Positions 47,619 to 56,210 of a stretch of DNA of 64,000 bases are shown here, one piece after another. The notes under the pieces were generated by a model. It searched no databases and was not told the DNA's origin. It worked only from the letters and a program-made list of their open reading frames with translations. The position numbers and the translations under genes are program-made. The first letter of the stretch is position 1. Each line of letters opens with the position of its first letter. Origin of the DNA: Myxococcales bacterium. GTDB lineage: Bacteria; Myxococcota; Myxococcia; Myxococcales; JAKAPL01. Location: positions 35,364-99,363 of the forward strand of contig JAJXUD010000005.1 in NCBI GenBank assembly GCA_021783235.1, written 5' to 3'.

Positions 47619-48872
47619 CTATTCCTCGAGGAGGGTCACGCCCCGCTCGCCGTGCCGCATCGCGAGCATCGCGAGCAGCCACTGCTTCAGGTAGATGGGC
47701 AGGAGGAAGTTGTGGCGGACGTACTGCCGCGCGTTCTCGCCGAGACGGTGGGCCATGCCCGGGTTCGTGAGCAGCTCGCGGATGCGGAAGGCCGTCCCCT
47801 CGACCGTGTGGACGAGGAAGCCGGTGGTCCCCTGGACGATCTGCCGGCGGATGCCCCCGACGGCGCCGCCGATGACGGGCTTGCCCTTCCACATGGCCTC
47901 GGTGACCACGAGGCCGAAGCCCTCGCGGACCGACTTCTGCACGATGACGGTCGCGCCGCGCTGCAAGGCGTTGATCTCGCGGTGCGCGTCGGGAGGCAGG
48001 TTCAGGATGTGGACGTCGGGGTCGCTGCCCGCGGCCTCGCGGACCTCGGCGAGCACGCGCTCACCCTCGGGGTCGTCGTCCGCCCCGCCGCCCGCGAGCA
48101 CGAGCTGGCAGTCGTGCCAGCCGCGGGCGAGCTGGAAGGCCCGGATCACCCCCACCGGATCCTTGAGCCGGTCGAAGCGCGAGACCTGGAGCACGATGGG
48201 GCGCTTCTGGTCGATGCCGTGCCGCTCGAGCACCCGCGCGATCTCCTCGGGCGGCAGCTCGAGGTTCTTCTCCGAGAACGGATCGATCGCCGGCATGATG
48301 AGGAGCTGCGGGATCGAGAGCTGCTGGGCGTAGTCGGGGAGGTGGAAGACCGCGGCGTCGTAGCGCTCGACCTGGGGCCGCAGGAAGCTCCAGACGCGCG
48401 GATCGGCGTCGGAGAGGTCGATGTGGCAGCGCCAGATCCACTTGCCCTTCGACGGGTTGCGCGCCCGGGCGAGGCCGACGGGCTGCGGGTCGTGGATGAT
48501 CGCGAAGTCGAGGTCGGGATCGACGATGCCGAGGTTCTGCCGGGTGTTCTCATCGAAGATGCGGAAGGATTCGGCGTCCAGCTCCACCTCGGCGCCGTGG
48601 AGCGCGTTGTGAAAGGCCTTCGTGACCGCGTAGTAGCGCGGGCTGCCCGAGATCACGTCCCAGCGCGCGTCCAGGCCGACCTGCTGCATGAGCGGCACGA
48701 GCCGCGCCAGGATCTCGGCGACTCCGCCGCCCACCGCCGTCGAGTTGACGTGCTGGACCCGAGCGCCCGTGAGCGAACGGGCCAGGCGGCGGATCTCGGC
48801 GATCTCCTCCTCGCCAACCACGTCGGCGTAAGCGTCGAGGTCGATCGACCGGATGAGCTCAGGAGTCGGCAT
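47619..48872 (-). CDS. treT: Trehalose synthase (glycosyltransferase, TreT-type)
   Basis: VNSTAVGGGVAEILARLVPL, IIHDPQP, WRCHIDLS, VQKSVREGFGLVVTEAMWKGKPVIGG. Confidence 0.87.
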   Translation of the reverse strand: MPTPELIRSIDLDAYADVVGEEEIAEIRRLARSLTGARVQHVNSTAVGGGVAEILARLVPLMQQVGLDARWDVISGSPRYYAVTKAFHNALHGAEVELDAESFRIFDENTRQNLGIVDPDLDFAIIHDPQPVGLARARNPSKGKWIWRCHIDLSDADPRVWSFLRPQVERYDAAVFHLPDYAQQLSIPQLLIMPAIDPFSEKNLELPPEEIARVLERHGIDQKRPIVLQVSRFDRLKDPVGVIRAFQLARGWHDCQLVLAGGGADDDPEGERVLAEVREAAGSDPDVHILNLPPDAHREINALQRGATVIVQKSVREGFGLVVTEAMWKGKPVIGGAVGGIRRQIVQGTTGFLVHTVEGTAFRIRELLTNPGMAHRLGENARQYVRHNFLLPIYLKQWLLAMLAMRHGERGVTLLEE

Positions 48873-48884
48873 GGCTTTGTCCCC

Positions 48885-49529
48885 CTAGTGCAGCCGGCGT
48901 TCGACCAGATCGCCGATGCGCTCGCGCAGCCGGTAGAGATCGTAGCTGTAAGGCGACAGCTCGGCGACCTGGTGGGCGAGATCGGGCTCGCCGAGCTCGT
49001 CACGCAGCCACGCCGAGAAGTCGTTGTCCTTGCGGCCGAGCCGCAGGGGGGCGGTCACGAAGTGGTGGAAGATGGTGTCGACGCCGACGCGCTGGACCTC
49101 CTGCCCGAACTCGCGCAGGCCCGCGGCCGAGCGGCCCGTCGGGAAGACGAAGGTCTGCGCCTGCGAGAAGAAGAAGCGCTTCCCCGACGGAACGTGGGCC
49201 ACGTACTCCGAGGCGCCGAGCTGCTCCGAGATGACCCGGACGAGCTCGTTGCGAGCCTCGCGGACGCTCTGGCAGTGGAGCGGGTCGACGGCGGAGAGCC
49301 GCTCGGCGAGCGCCTCCTCGCCGAGCGCGGTCAGCGCCCAGCGGGCGAAGTCGTTCATGAACTCGCCGATGGTGAAGTGGCGCCGGAAGAGCGCGTGGTG
49401 GACGTGGTAGAAGATCGAGCTGCCCGGGACCCGCTGCAGCCCACGCAGGAGGGCGCGGACGTTGTCGGCGGAGTAGCCCGTGTGCTTGACGAGGCTCGCG
49501 GCGCTCTGGAAGGCGAAGGGACGGTTCAC
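48885..49529 (-). CDS. DUF5752-family protein
   Basis: SSIFYHVHHALFR...FMNDFARWA; upstream of treT. Confidence 0.65.
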   Translation of the reverse strand: MNRPFAFQSAASLVKHTGYSADNVRALLRGLQRVPGSSIFYHVHHALFRRHFTIGEFMNDFARWALTALGEEALAERLSAVDPLHCQSVREARNELVRVISEQLGASEYVAHVPSGKRFFFSQAQTFVFPTGRSAAGLREFGQEVQRVGVDTIFHHFVTAPLRLGRKDNDFSAWLRDELGEPDLAHQVAELSPYSYDLYRLRERIGDLVERRLH

Positions 49530-49606
49530 ACGAGAAAGCTAGTGTCCCCGCCCCGTCGAGGCATCGACTCCGGCGGGACGCCGGGGCCTTCGGAGGCCCG
49601 AGCGGG

Positions 49607-51388
49607 CTAGCGGATCGGAAACGGGTAGCCGCCCTGCGAGGCGATCGCCTGGACGATCAGCTCGCGGTCGGCCACCGGATCCGGCGGCGCGAAGCGTCCC
49701 CAGCCCTCGAGCCGCTCGACCGCCGCGCCGGCCGCCTCGACTGGGAGCGTGCAATAGAGCGCGTGCCTGGCCCGCGCGAGGGCGGTGGTGCGCGCCTCGT
49801 AGGCGAGCAGGCGGCAGAGCGCCTCGCGCACCGGGTCGCCCTCGCCGTAGAGCCGCGTGCGGGCGACCGCCGACTCGATCGCGAAGGCCTGCATCACCAC
49901 GTCGGCGATGGCCCCGAGCACCTCCTGCCGCTCCTCGATCGCGGTCCCGAACGTCTCGACGGCGTGCTTCACCGCGAAGAGCGCCATCCGCTTGCAGGCC
50001 TCGGCCGCCTCCGCCTGCGCCGCCAGCGAACCGGCCGCCGCGGGAGCGGACGAGGCGCCGTCCAGCGCCGCGACGGCCTCCATCAGCGGGAGCTGCCCCT
50101 TGAGGGCGCGCTTGAGCAGCATGCCCGGGACGAGCATCCGGTTGATCTCGTTCGTCCCCTCGAAGATCCGGTTGATCCGCTGGTCGCGGTAGGCCCGCTC
50201 GATGGGGTACTCCTCCACATAGCCGTAGCCGCCGTGGATCTGCACCGCCTCGTCGACGACGAAGGTGAGCGCTTCCGAGCCGTAGACCTTGAGGATCGAG
50301 GACTCGATGGCGTACTCCTCGAGCGCGCCGATGACTCGCTCGTGGGAATCTCCGCCGCTGCCCTCGGCCGCCGCGAGCTTCGCGTCGATGAGCCCGGTCG
50401 TCCGGTAGGCCATCGACTCGAGGGCGTAGGTGACGGCGGCCATGCGGGCGAGCTTCTCGCGCACGAGCCCGAACTCGAGGATTGGCTTGCCGAACTGCCT
50501 CCGGTCCCGCGCGTAGGCCGCAGCCTCGTCGATGGCGTGCTTGCAGCCGCCGGCGGCGCCGACGCCGAGCTTGAGCCGGCCCATGTTGAGGATGTTGAAG
50601 GCGATCTTGTGCCCCTTGCCGATCTCGCCGAGCACGTTCTCGACGGGTACCCGGCAGTCCTCGAGCAGAACCTGGCAGGTCGAGGAGCCGCGGATGCCCA
50701 GCTTGTGCTCCTCCTTGCCGACGGTGAGGCCAGGCATCGTCCGCTCGACGATGAAGCCGGTGAACTTCTCGCCGTCGATCTTGGCGAAGACGATGAAGAC
50801 GTCGGCGAAGCCCGCGTTCGTGATGAACTGCTTGACGCCGTTCAAGACGTACTGCTTGCCGTCCGGCGAGAGCAGCGCCTTCGTCTTGGCTCCGAGCGCG
50901 TCGGAGCCCGAGCCCGCCTCGGTGAGGCAGTAGCAGGCGATCTTCTCGGCGGTGGCGAGCTGCGGCAGGTACTTCGCCTTCTGCGCCTCGCTGCCGAAGA
51001 AGACGATCGGCAGGGTGCCGATCCCCGTGTGGCCGCCGACGGTCACCGACCAGGCGCCGTAGGTGGTCATGGCCTCGGAGACCAGCATCGAGGTGGTCCG
51101 GTCGAGGTCGAGGCCGCCATGGGCCTCGGGGATCTCGATCATGAGCAGGCCGAGCTCGCCCGCCTTGCGCAGGAGCTCGACGAGCAGCGGGTAGTCCTTC
51201 TTCTCGAGCCGATCGACGTGCGGCATCACCTCGCGCTCGAGGAACTGCCGCGCCGTCCGGTAGTAGGCCCGCTGCTCCTCGGTGAAGCTCTCGGGGGCGT
51301 GGATCGTCGTCGCGCCGAGCGGCTGGAGGAGAAAGGCACCACCGGCTGGGATGTCGGCGAGGGAGATCGGTTCGAGCTTCGCGGCCAT
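49607..51388 (-). CDS. Acyl-CoA dehydrogenase
   Basis: YCLTEAGSGSDALGAKT, KLGIRGSSTCQV, QIHGGYGYVEEYPIERAYRDQRINRIFEGTNEINR. Confidence 0.92.
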   Translation of the reverse strand: MAAKLEPISLADIPAGGAFLLQPLGATTIHAPESFTEEQRAYYRTARQFLEREVMPHVDRLEKKDYPLLVELLRKAGELGLLMIEIPEAHGGLDLDRTTSMLVSEAMTTYGAWSVTVGGHTGIGTLPIVFFGSEAQKAKYLPQLATAEKIACYCLTEAGSGSDALGAKTKALLSPDGKQYVLNGVKQFITNAGFADVFIVFAKIDGEKFTGFIVERTMPGLTVGKEEHKLGIRGSSTCQVLLEDCRVPVENVLGEIGKGHKIAFNILNMGRLKLGVGAAGGCKHAIDEAAAYARDRRQFGKPILEFGLVREKLARMAAVTYALESMAYRTTGLIDAKLAAAEGSGGDSHERVIGALEEYAIESSILKVYGSEALTFVVDEAVQIHGGYGYVEEYPIERAYRDQRINRIFEGTNEINRMLVPGMLLKRALKGQLPLMEAVAALDGASSAPAAAGSLAAQAEAAEACKRMALFAVKHAVETFGTAIEERQEVLGAIADVVMQAFAIESAVARTRLYGEGDPVREALCRLLAYEARTTALARARHALYCTLPVEAAGAAVERLEGWGRFAPPDPVADRELIVQAIASQGGYPFPIR

Positions 51389-51566
51389 GTCGTGCTCCGG
51401 GTTCCGCCCCGCCGGGGGAAGGCTATGGCGGAATGCGTCAAGAATCAACGCCAGCGGTCGGGGAGTGGACGCTTCGACGAGCGGGCGGAAAATTGACGAT
51501 CCCTCGAACCGTGCGACCGTGAGGACCCTGGGGACGCCAGCGCGCCCCGAATCGAGGAGATCGCCC

Positions 51567-51800
51567 ATGAAGCTCGCACTTGCCGCCGTCCTCGCCGTGA
51601 TCGCCGTCGGTGCCGCCCATGCCGCCTCACCCGCCGATCGGCTGCTCGATCGCTCGGTCGAGGCGCAGGTGAACGCCCGGCTCGACGCGCGGCTCCACGA
51701 GGTCCTCCAGGATCTCCTGCGGAAGGCCTCACCGCCACCCTCCTGCGAGGGGGCGGCGATCGAACTCACGGGCCTCGGGCCGACCACCGCTTCGCGCTGA
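51567..51800 (+). CDS. Small secreted protein
   Basis: 77 aa with clear Sec signal peptide MKLALAAVLAVIAVGAAHAA. Confidence 0.5.
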   Translation: MKLALAAVLAVIAVGAAHAASPADRLLDRSVEAQVNARLDARLHEVLQDLLRKASPPPSCEGAAIELTGLGPTTASR

Positions 51801-51867
51801 CGCCCTTTCGAGCGCACCGGTCACGCGCAGCGCGCCCACCGCCGTCCCCGGCGGTGCGATCTCCGGA

Positions 51868-53814
51868 CTAGACCGTGGCGTTCGCGGATTCGGACGGGGT
51901 CGCCCGCGGGGGCTCGTTCCACTCGGCCGCCGCGGCGGAGCACTGCCAGGCCGAAAGCTCCTCCTCGAGTTCCCGGACGATCTCGGCGACCGATTTCAGC
52001 TCCTCGATCGAGTGCTCCCGGATCCCGGTGACGCTCTGCCCCGTGTAGAAGAGGCCGCGATCGAGATCCCCATCGACGGCCGCTCGCAGGAGCGCGTCGC
52101 TGATGCAGAAGCTCTGGCGGTGGCCGCTCTCGCGAGAGGTGCAGATCGACTCGGCGAGGCAATCGTCGCAGGCCTTGCGGCGCCCGCGGAGCCCGCCCGG
52201 CCCGTAGTACGGCGCCTTGTCCTTGGGCGGAAAGGCCTCGCCCGCCGCGAGCCGCTCGGTGAAGGCGTTGCGGATGGCCCTCGCCCGCATCCCCTTGACC
52301 GTGCTCGTGATCGTCACCACGTCGGCGTCGGTCTTCCCCATGTGCATCCGCTTGAAGTTCGGGTGGACCTCGCAGTCGGACGAGACGATGAAGCGGGTGG
52401 CGAGCTGGACCCCGGCCGCCCCGGCGGCGAGCGCCCGGCCGATGGCGGCGCCGTCGGCCAGCCCACCCGCAGCGACCACCGGCAGCGAGCTGGCTTCGCG
52501 GACCTCCCGCAGCAGCCGATCGAGCGAGGCGTCGGGATCGCCCAGGTGCCCTCCGGCCTCTCGCCCCTCGGCCACGAGAAAGTCGGCACCCCAGCGCTCG
52601 TACATGGCTGCGAGCCGGCCGGAGCTGACGATCCCCACGAACGGCGTCTTCCGCTCGCGGCACCAGCGGATGATCTCGCGCGAGATGCCGGCGCCCTGCA
52701 CCACGAAGCTGACACCCACGTCCAGGGAGGCGCGCGCCACGGCCTCGAAGTCGCTCCGGTTGACCGCCGCCATGAGGTTCAGCCCGACGTAGCCGTTCGG
52801 CGCTTCGCGGCGCGACCGCTCGATCTGCTGGACCACCATCGAGACGGGCTTCGCCACGCCCGAGATCGTGCCGACGGGGACGAACTTCTCGCTCTTCACC
52901 CGCGCGATCTTTCCGGGAAGGCCGTCCGAGGCCATGATCCCCATCGCTCCCTGCACGAGCAGCCGCCTCCCGGAGGCGACGGCGGCCTCGATCGCGGCGC
53001 GATCCAGCTTCGGCAGCGGCCGCTCGCCGGCCTGGACGCACGGGCGATGGAGCGCGGTCGCGAGCCGGTCGGCCACCTCGGTGGCGAGTAGCCCGGCGTC
53101 CTCGCGCCCGGCCGTCTCGATCTCGGGCAAGATGGTGACCTCCACGTCGGCTCGGCGCGGCCACCAGCCTCGGGCCCGATCGAGGCAGGCTTCGGTGCCC
53201 CGCAGGGCGATCGGCAGCACCGGCGCGGCGTCCCCGATCGCAAGCCGGAAACCGCCCGACTCGAACGACCGGAGCTGTCCGTTGCGGCTGCGGGTCCCCT
53301 CCGGGAAGACGACGAGGGAGAGCCCGGCGCCGAGCGCCGCCTCCGCCCGCACGGCCGCCCGGCTACGGCTCGACCGGTCGGCGCGCCGCACCGGGATGTC
53401 GCGCGAGAGCCGCAGCATCCAGCCGACCCAGGGAATCTTGAAGAGCTCGGCCTTCGCGAGCCAGCGGGTCTTCCAATCGGCGTCCGCGAACAGGACCGAG
53501 AGGACGAGCACGTCCATCATCGATCGGTGATTTGCGACGACCACCCGACGGCGGCCGTCCCGCGGCAGTTCGCCCTCGACGCGCAGACGCCAGAGCGGGG
53601 ATCCCCGCATCATGAGCGCGGCGCCCCGGCGGATCCAGCGTCCGGCGGCGTGACGGCGATCGCCTTGACCGTCGCTGAGGCGCGCCACGGCGACGATCGG
53701 CAGGGTCGCACCGATGACGAGCGCGCACCAGAGGAGGGTCCAGACGGCGAGGATCGCGTCCCAGGCGGCCCGGAGACGCAGCGGACCCGTCGCTTTCCCG
53801 AGGGGGATATTCAT
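51868..53814 (-). CDS. Fusion protein: PlsC-type acyltransferase plus nitronate monooxygenase/FabK-like flavoenzyme with C-terminal Cys cluster
   Basis: N-terminal half NHRSMMD (HX4D) and FPEGTRSRNG; C-terminal half EAGGHLG, VAAGGLADGAAIGRALAAGAAGVQLATRF; CDDCLAESICTSRESGHRQSFC. One uninterrupted frame from ATG 53814. Confidence 0.85.
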   Translation of the reverse strand: MNIPLGKATGPLRLRAAWDAILAVWTLLWCALVIGATLPIVAVARLSDGQGDRRHAAGRWIRRGAALMMRGSPLWRLRVEGELPRDGRRRVVVANHRSMMDVLVLSVLFADADWKTRWLAKAELFKIPWVGWMLRLSRDIPVRRADRSSRSRAAVRAEAALGAGLSLVVFPEGTRSRNGQLRSFESGGFRLAIGDAAPVLPIALRGTEACLDRARGWWPRRADVEVTILPEIETAGREDAGLLATEVADRLATALHRPCVQAGERPLPKLDRAAIEAAVASGRRLLVQGAMGIMASDGLPGKIARVKSEKFVPVGTISGVAKPVSMVVQQIERSRREAPNGYVGLNLMAAVNRSDFEAVARASLDVGVSFVVQGAGISREIIRWCRERKTPFVGIVSSGRLAAMYERWGADFLVAEGREAGGHLGDPDASLDRLLREVREASSLPVVAAGGLADGAAIGRALAAGAAGVQLATRFIVSSDCEVHPNFKRMHMGKTDADVVTITSTVKGMRARAIRNAFTERLAAGEAFPPKDKAPYYGPGGLRGRRKACDDCLAESICTSRESGHRQSFCISDALLRAAVDGDLDRGLFYTGQSVTGIREHSIEELKSVAEIVRELEEELSAWQCSAAAAEWNEPPRATPSESANATV

Positions 53815-53845
53815 CGGGTGATTTTGCGACCTGGGGCCGAGCGAC

Positions 53846-53865
53846 GCCTTGATCTGGATCAAGGC
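53846..53865. promoter_or_regulatory. FNR/CRP-type box: perfect 20-bp palindrome
   Basis: GCCTTGATCTGGATCAAGGC containing TTGAT-N4-ATCAA, in the 106-bp divergent intergenic region. Confidence 0.85.
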
Positions 53866-53920
53866 GCTTGTCTTGGACATTAGCTTAGGGTATTGCGAGC
53901 TTCTGCCCGAAGGGTCGTCC

Positions 53921-55534
53921 ATGGCCACGAGCGTCGAGTCGATCAGCGCCGTCTCCTCTGCCGGCGCGGCGGCCGCTGGCCCCAGGGCGGCCGCGCTCTC
54001 CTGCGTCCAGTCGCCCGCCACCGGCTTCGCCGGCGCGGCCACGATGATCGGGCTCTACGTCTCCTACACGCTCTTCGAGGCCCGGCTCGCCGGCGGCGGA
54101 CCCGACTGGAACGGGCTCTGGGGCTTTCAACGCATCGCCCGGGACTACCTCGACATCCTCCTCTGCCTCCTCGTCACGTTCACCGTGATGATCGTCTTCG
54201 AGAAGGGGCTGCGCAGCGCCCGCTGGGCCGCCGGGCTGATCGTGGCGGTCGCCGCCTGGGTGGTCGCGAACTCCGGAGTCCAGCTCTGGCAGCTCTGGGG
54301 CGAATCGTTGACTTTGCCCGAGGCCGCGCTCCTCTCCGCGCTCGGCGCGCTCATCGTCCTGCTCGCGGTCGACCTCTCGAACCGAAAACGGCTCGGGGTC
54401 GCGAGCCCGCTCGCGGTGGCGCGGCCGGTCAGCTGGGGCCACGCGCTCCGCTCGGGCTTCTGGCGCTGGCTCTCGCTCTGGTCCGTGCTCTCGCTCGCGG
54501 TGACCGTCTACCTCGGCACGAAGCTCTATGCCGGGATTCCGGCCGGAACCGAGAGCTACTACCTGAACTGGCGGGTGACCTCGGTCGCGATCTGGTGGGG
54601 CTTCACCGTGATCGGGCTTCCCTACTGCGCGATCACCGTCAAGCGGCGAAGCTGCGTGAAGGAGGACCGATCCGATCCGGGGCTCGTGCTCGTGCTGCTC
54701 GCGCGGCGGCTCTGGAAGAAGGGGCCGAGGGAGGTCTACCGGCTCGTGAAGCGGCGGCGGATCCGGGTGGTCCTGCTCGACCTCGTGGTCAAGGGCTTCT
54801 GGGCGCCGCTCATGGTGACCTTCCTGTTCGGCGAGTGCGGGAGCATGCACTCTGGAATCGGCGGATCGTTCCCGGTTTTCGGCAGAGAGGGGCTCTTCGG
54901 AGGGCTCGGCCGGCTCTTCCGCGCCTTCTTCGGCTTCGCCGACGGCGCCTTCCTCGAGAGCAACTACCAGCTGCTCTACCACGGCCTCTTCGTCGTGGAT
55001 TGCAGCATCGGCCTGCTCGGCTACCTCACCTCCTCGCGCTGGCTCGGCACGAAGAGCAAATCGGTCGAGACCACGGCCCTCGGCTGGTGGGTGGCGCTCA
55101 CCTGCTACCCGCCCTTCAACGGGGTCACCGGCCAGATCGTCCCCTACGATCAGAGCCCGAACGGCGTCTACTGGCTCTTCTCCACGGTCGCCTTCCACCA
55201 CGCCATGATGCTCTGCACCCTTGCCCTCTTCTCCATCTACGTCTGGGCGACCATCGTCTTCGGCCTTCGCTTCTCGAACCTGACCCACCGCGGCCTCATC
55301 GCCACCGGCCCCTACCGCTACATCCGCCACCCGGCGTACGCGACGAAGAACCTGGCCTGGTGGACCGAGAGCCTCGTCCGGTTCGGCAGCCCCTGGCAGT
55401 TCGTCTACCTGGCGGGGTTGAACTTCGTCTACTTCATGCGGGCCATGACCGAGGAGCGGCACCTGCGGCAGAGCGAGGACTACCGCCGCTACGCCGAGCA
55501 GGTCCGCTGGCGCTTCCTGCCAGGCGTCTTCTGA
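53921..55534 (+). CDS. Polytopic membrane protein with C-terminal isoprenylcysteine methyltransferase/PEMT-like domain
   Basis: GPYRYIRHPAYATKN ... MTEERHLRQSEDYRRYAEQVRWRFLPGVF, typical ICMT-like C-terminus; about 10 TM segments. Confidence 0.78.
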   Translation: MATSVESISAVSSAGAAAAGPRAAALSCVQSPATGFAGAATMIGLYVSYTLFEARLAGGGPDWNGLWGFQRIARDYLDILLCLLVTFTVMIVFEKGLRSARWAAGLIVAVAAWVVANSGVQLWQLWGESLTLPEAALLSALGALIVLLAVDLSNRKRLGVASPLAVARPVSWGHALRSGFWRWLSLWSVLSLAVTVYLGTKLYAGIPAGTESYYLNWRVTSVAIWWGFTVIGLPYCAITVKRRSCVKEDRSDPGLVLVLLARRLWKKGPREVYRLVKRRRIRVVLLDLVVKGFWAPLMVTFLFGECGSMHSGIGGSFPVFGREGLFGGLGRLFRAFFGFADGAFLESNYQLLYHGLFVVDCSIGLLGYLTSSRWLGTKSKSVETTALGWWVALTCYPPFNGVTGQIVPYDQSPNGVYWLFSTVAFHHAMMLCTLALFSIYVWATIVFGLRFSNLTHRGLIATGPYRYIRHPAYATKNLAWWTESLVRFGSPWQFVYLAGLNFVYFMRAMTEERHLRQSEDYRRYAEQVRWRFLPGVF

Positions 55535-55553
55535 TGGACCCGCAGCCGCGCCG

Positions 55554-56210
55554 TCAGAGCTCGGCCTCGTCGGCCTCGTCGGCGAGCGCGGACAGCTTCG
55601 CGCGGTCCAGGACCCGGAGCTGGCGCCCCGTCGAGATCACCCGGGCGTCCCGAAGCCTGGTGAGCACCCGCGAGAGCGTCTCGGGGCGAAGGGAGAGCAG
55701 CCCGGCGACGAGCTGGTGCTGGAGCTCGAGCGGGGCCTCGCCGTCGCCCGCGTGCGTCAGCAGGAAGGCGGCCACGCGAGCGGTCGCGGAGGTGCGCGTC
55801 CTCGCCTCCTCGGAGCTCGCGCGCGCGGCCTCCTGCAGGCAGAGTTCGAGGAGCGCCCGCGCCGGCGAGGCCGCGGGCCCGAGCCAGGCGCTCAGCGACG
55901 CGACCGGGAGCGAGCAGACGTCGACCTCCGAGACGGCGGCCGCGGTGAAGCGATGCGCGGTCCCACGGACCACCTGCGGCTCGAGCAAGGAGCCCGCCGG
56001 GCGCAGCGCCTGCCGCGAGACGCGCCCCTCGGAGTCGACCTCGGTGAGCAGCACGAGGCCGCGCCTCAAGAAGTGGGCCGCCTCGGGGATGGCTCCCTGG
56101 TGGAAGAGAACGTGGCCGGGCGGATGCGTGACCCGCGTGAAGACGCAACGGTGATCGGGACACGCGACCCCGAGGGTGCACTGGCTGCACTGAATGGCCT
56201 GCCGAGTCAT
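55554..56210 (-). CDS. FNR-like Crp/Fnr-family regulator with [4Fe-4S]-type Cys ligands
   Basis: CSQCTLGVAC (CX2CX5C), later VDVCSLP; cNMP-binding-like core; HTH GLLSLRPETLSRVLTRLRD. Occupies the start of the false 1925-aa ORF. Confidence 0.87.
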   Translation of the reverse strand: MTRQAIQCSQCTLGVACPDHRCVFTRVTHPPGHVLFHQGAIPEAAHFLRRGLVLLTEVDSEGRVSRQALRPAGSLLEPQVVRGTAHRFTAAAVSEVDVCSLPVASLSAWLGPAASPARALLELCLQEAARASSEEARTRTSATARVAAFLLTHAGDGEAPLELQHQLVAGLLSLRPETLSRVLTRLRDARVISTGRQLRVLDRAKLSALADEADEAEL

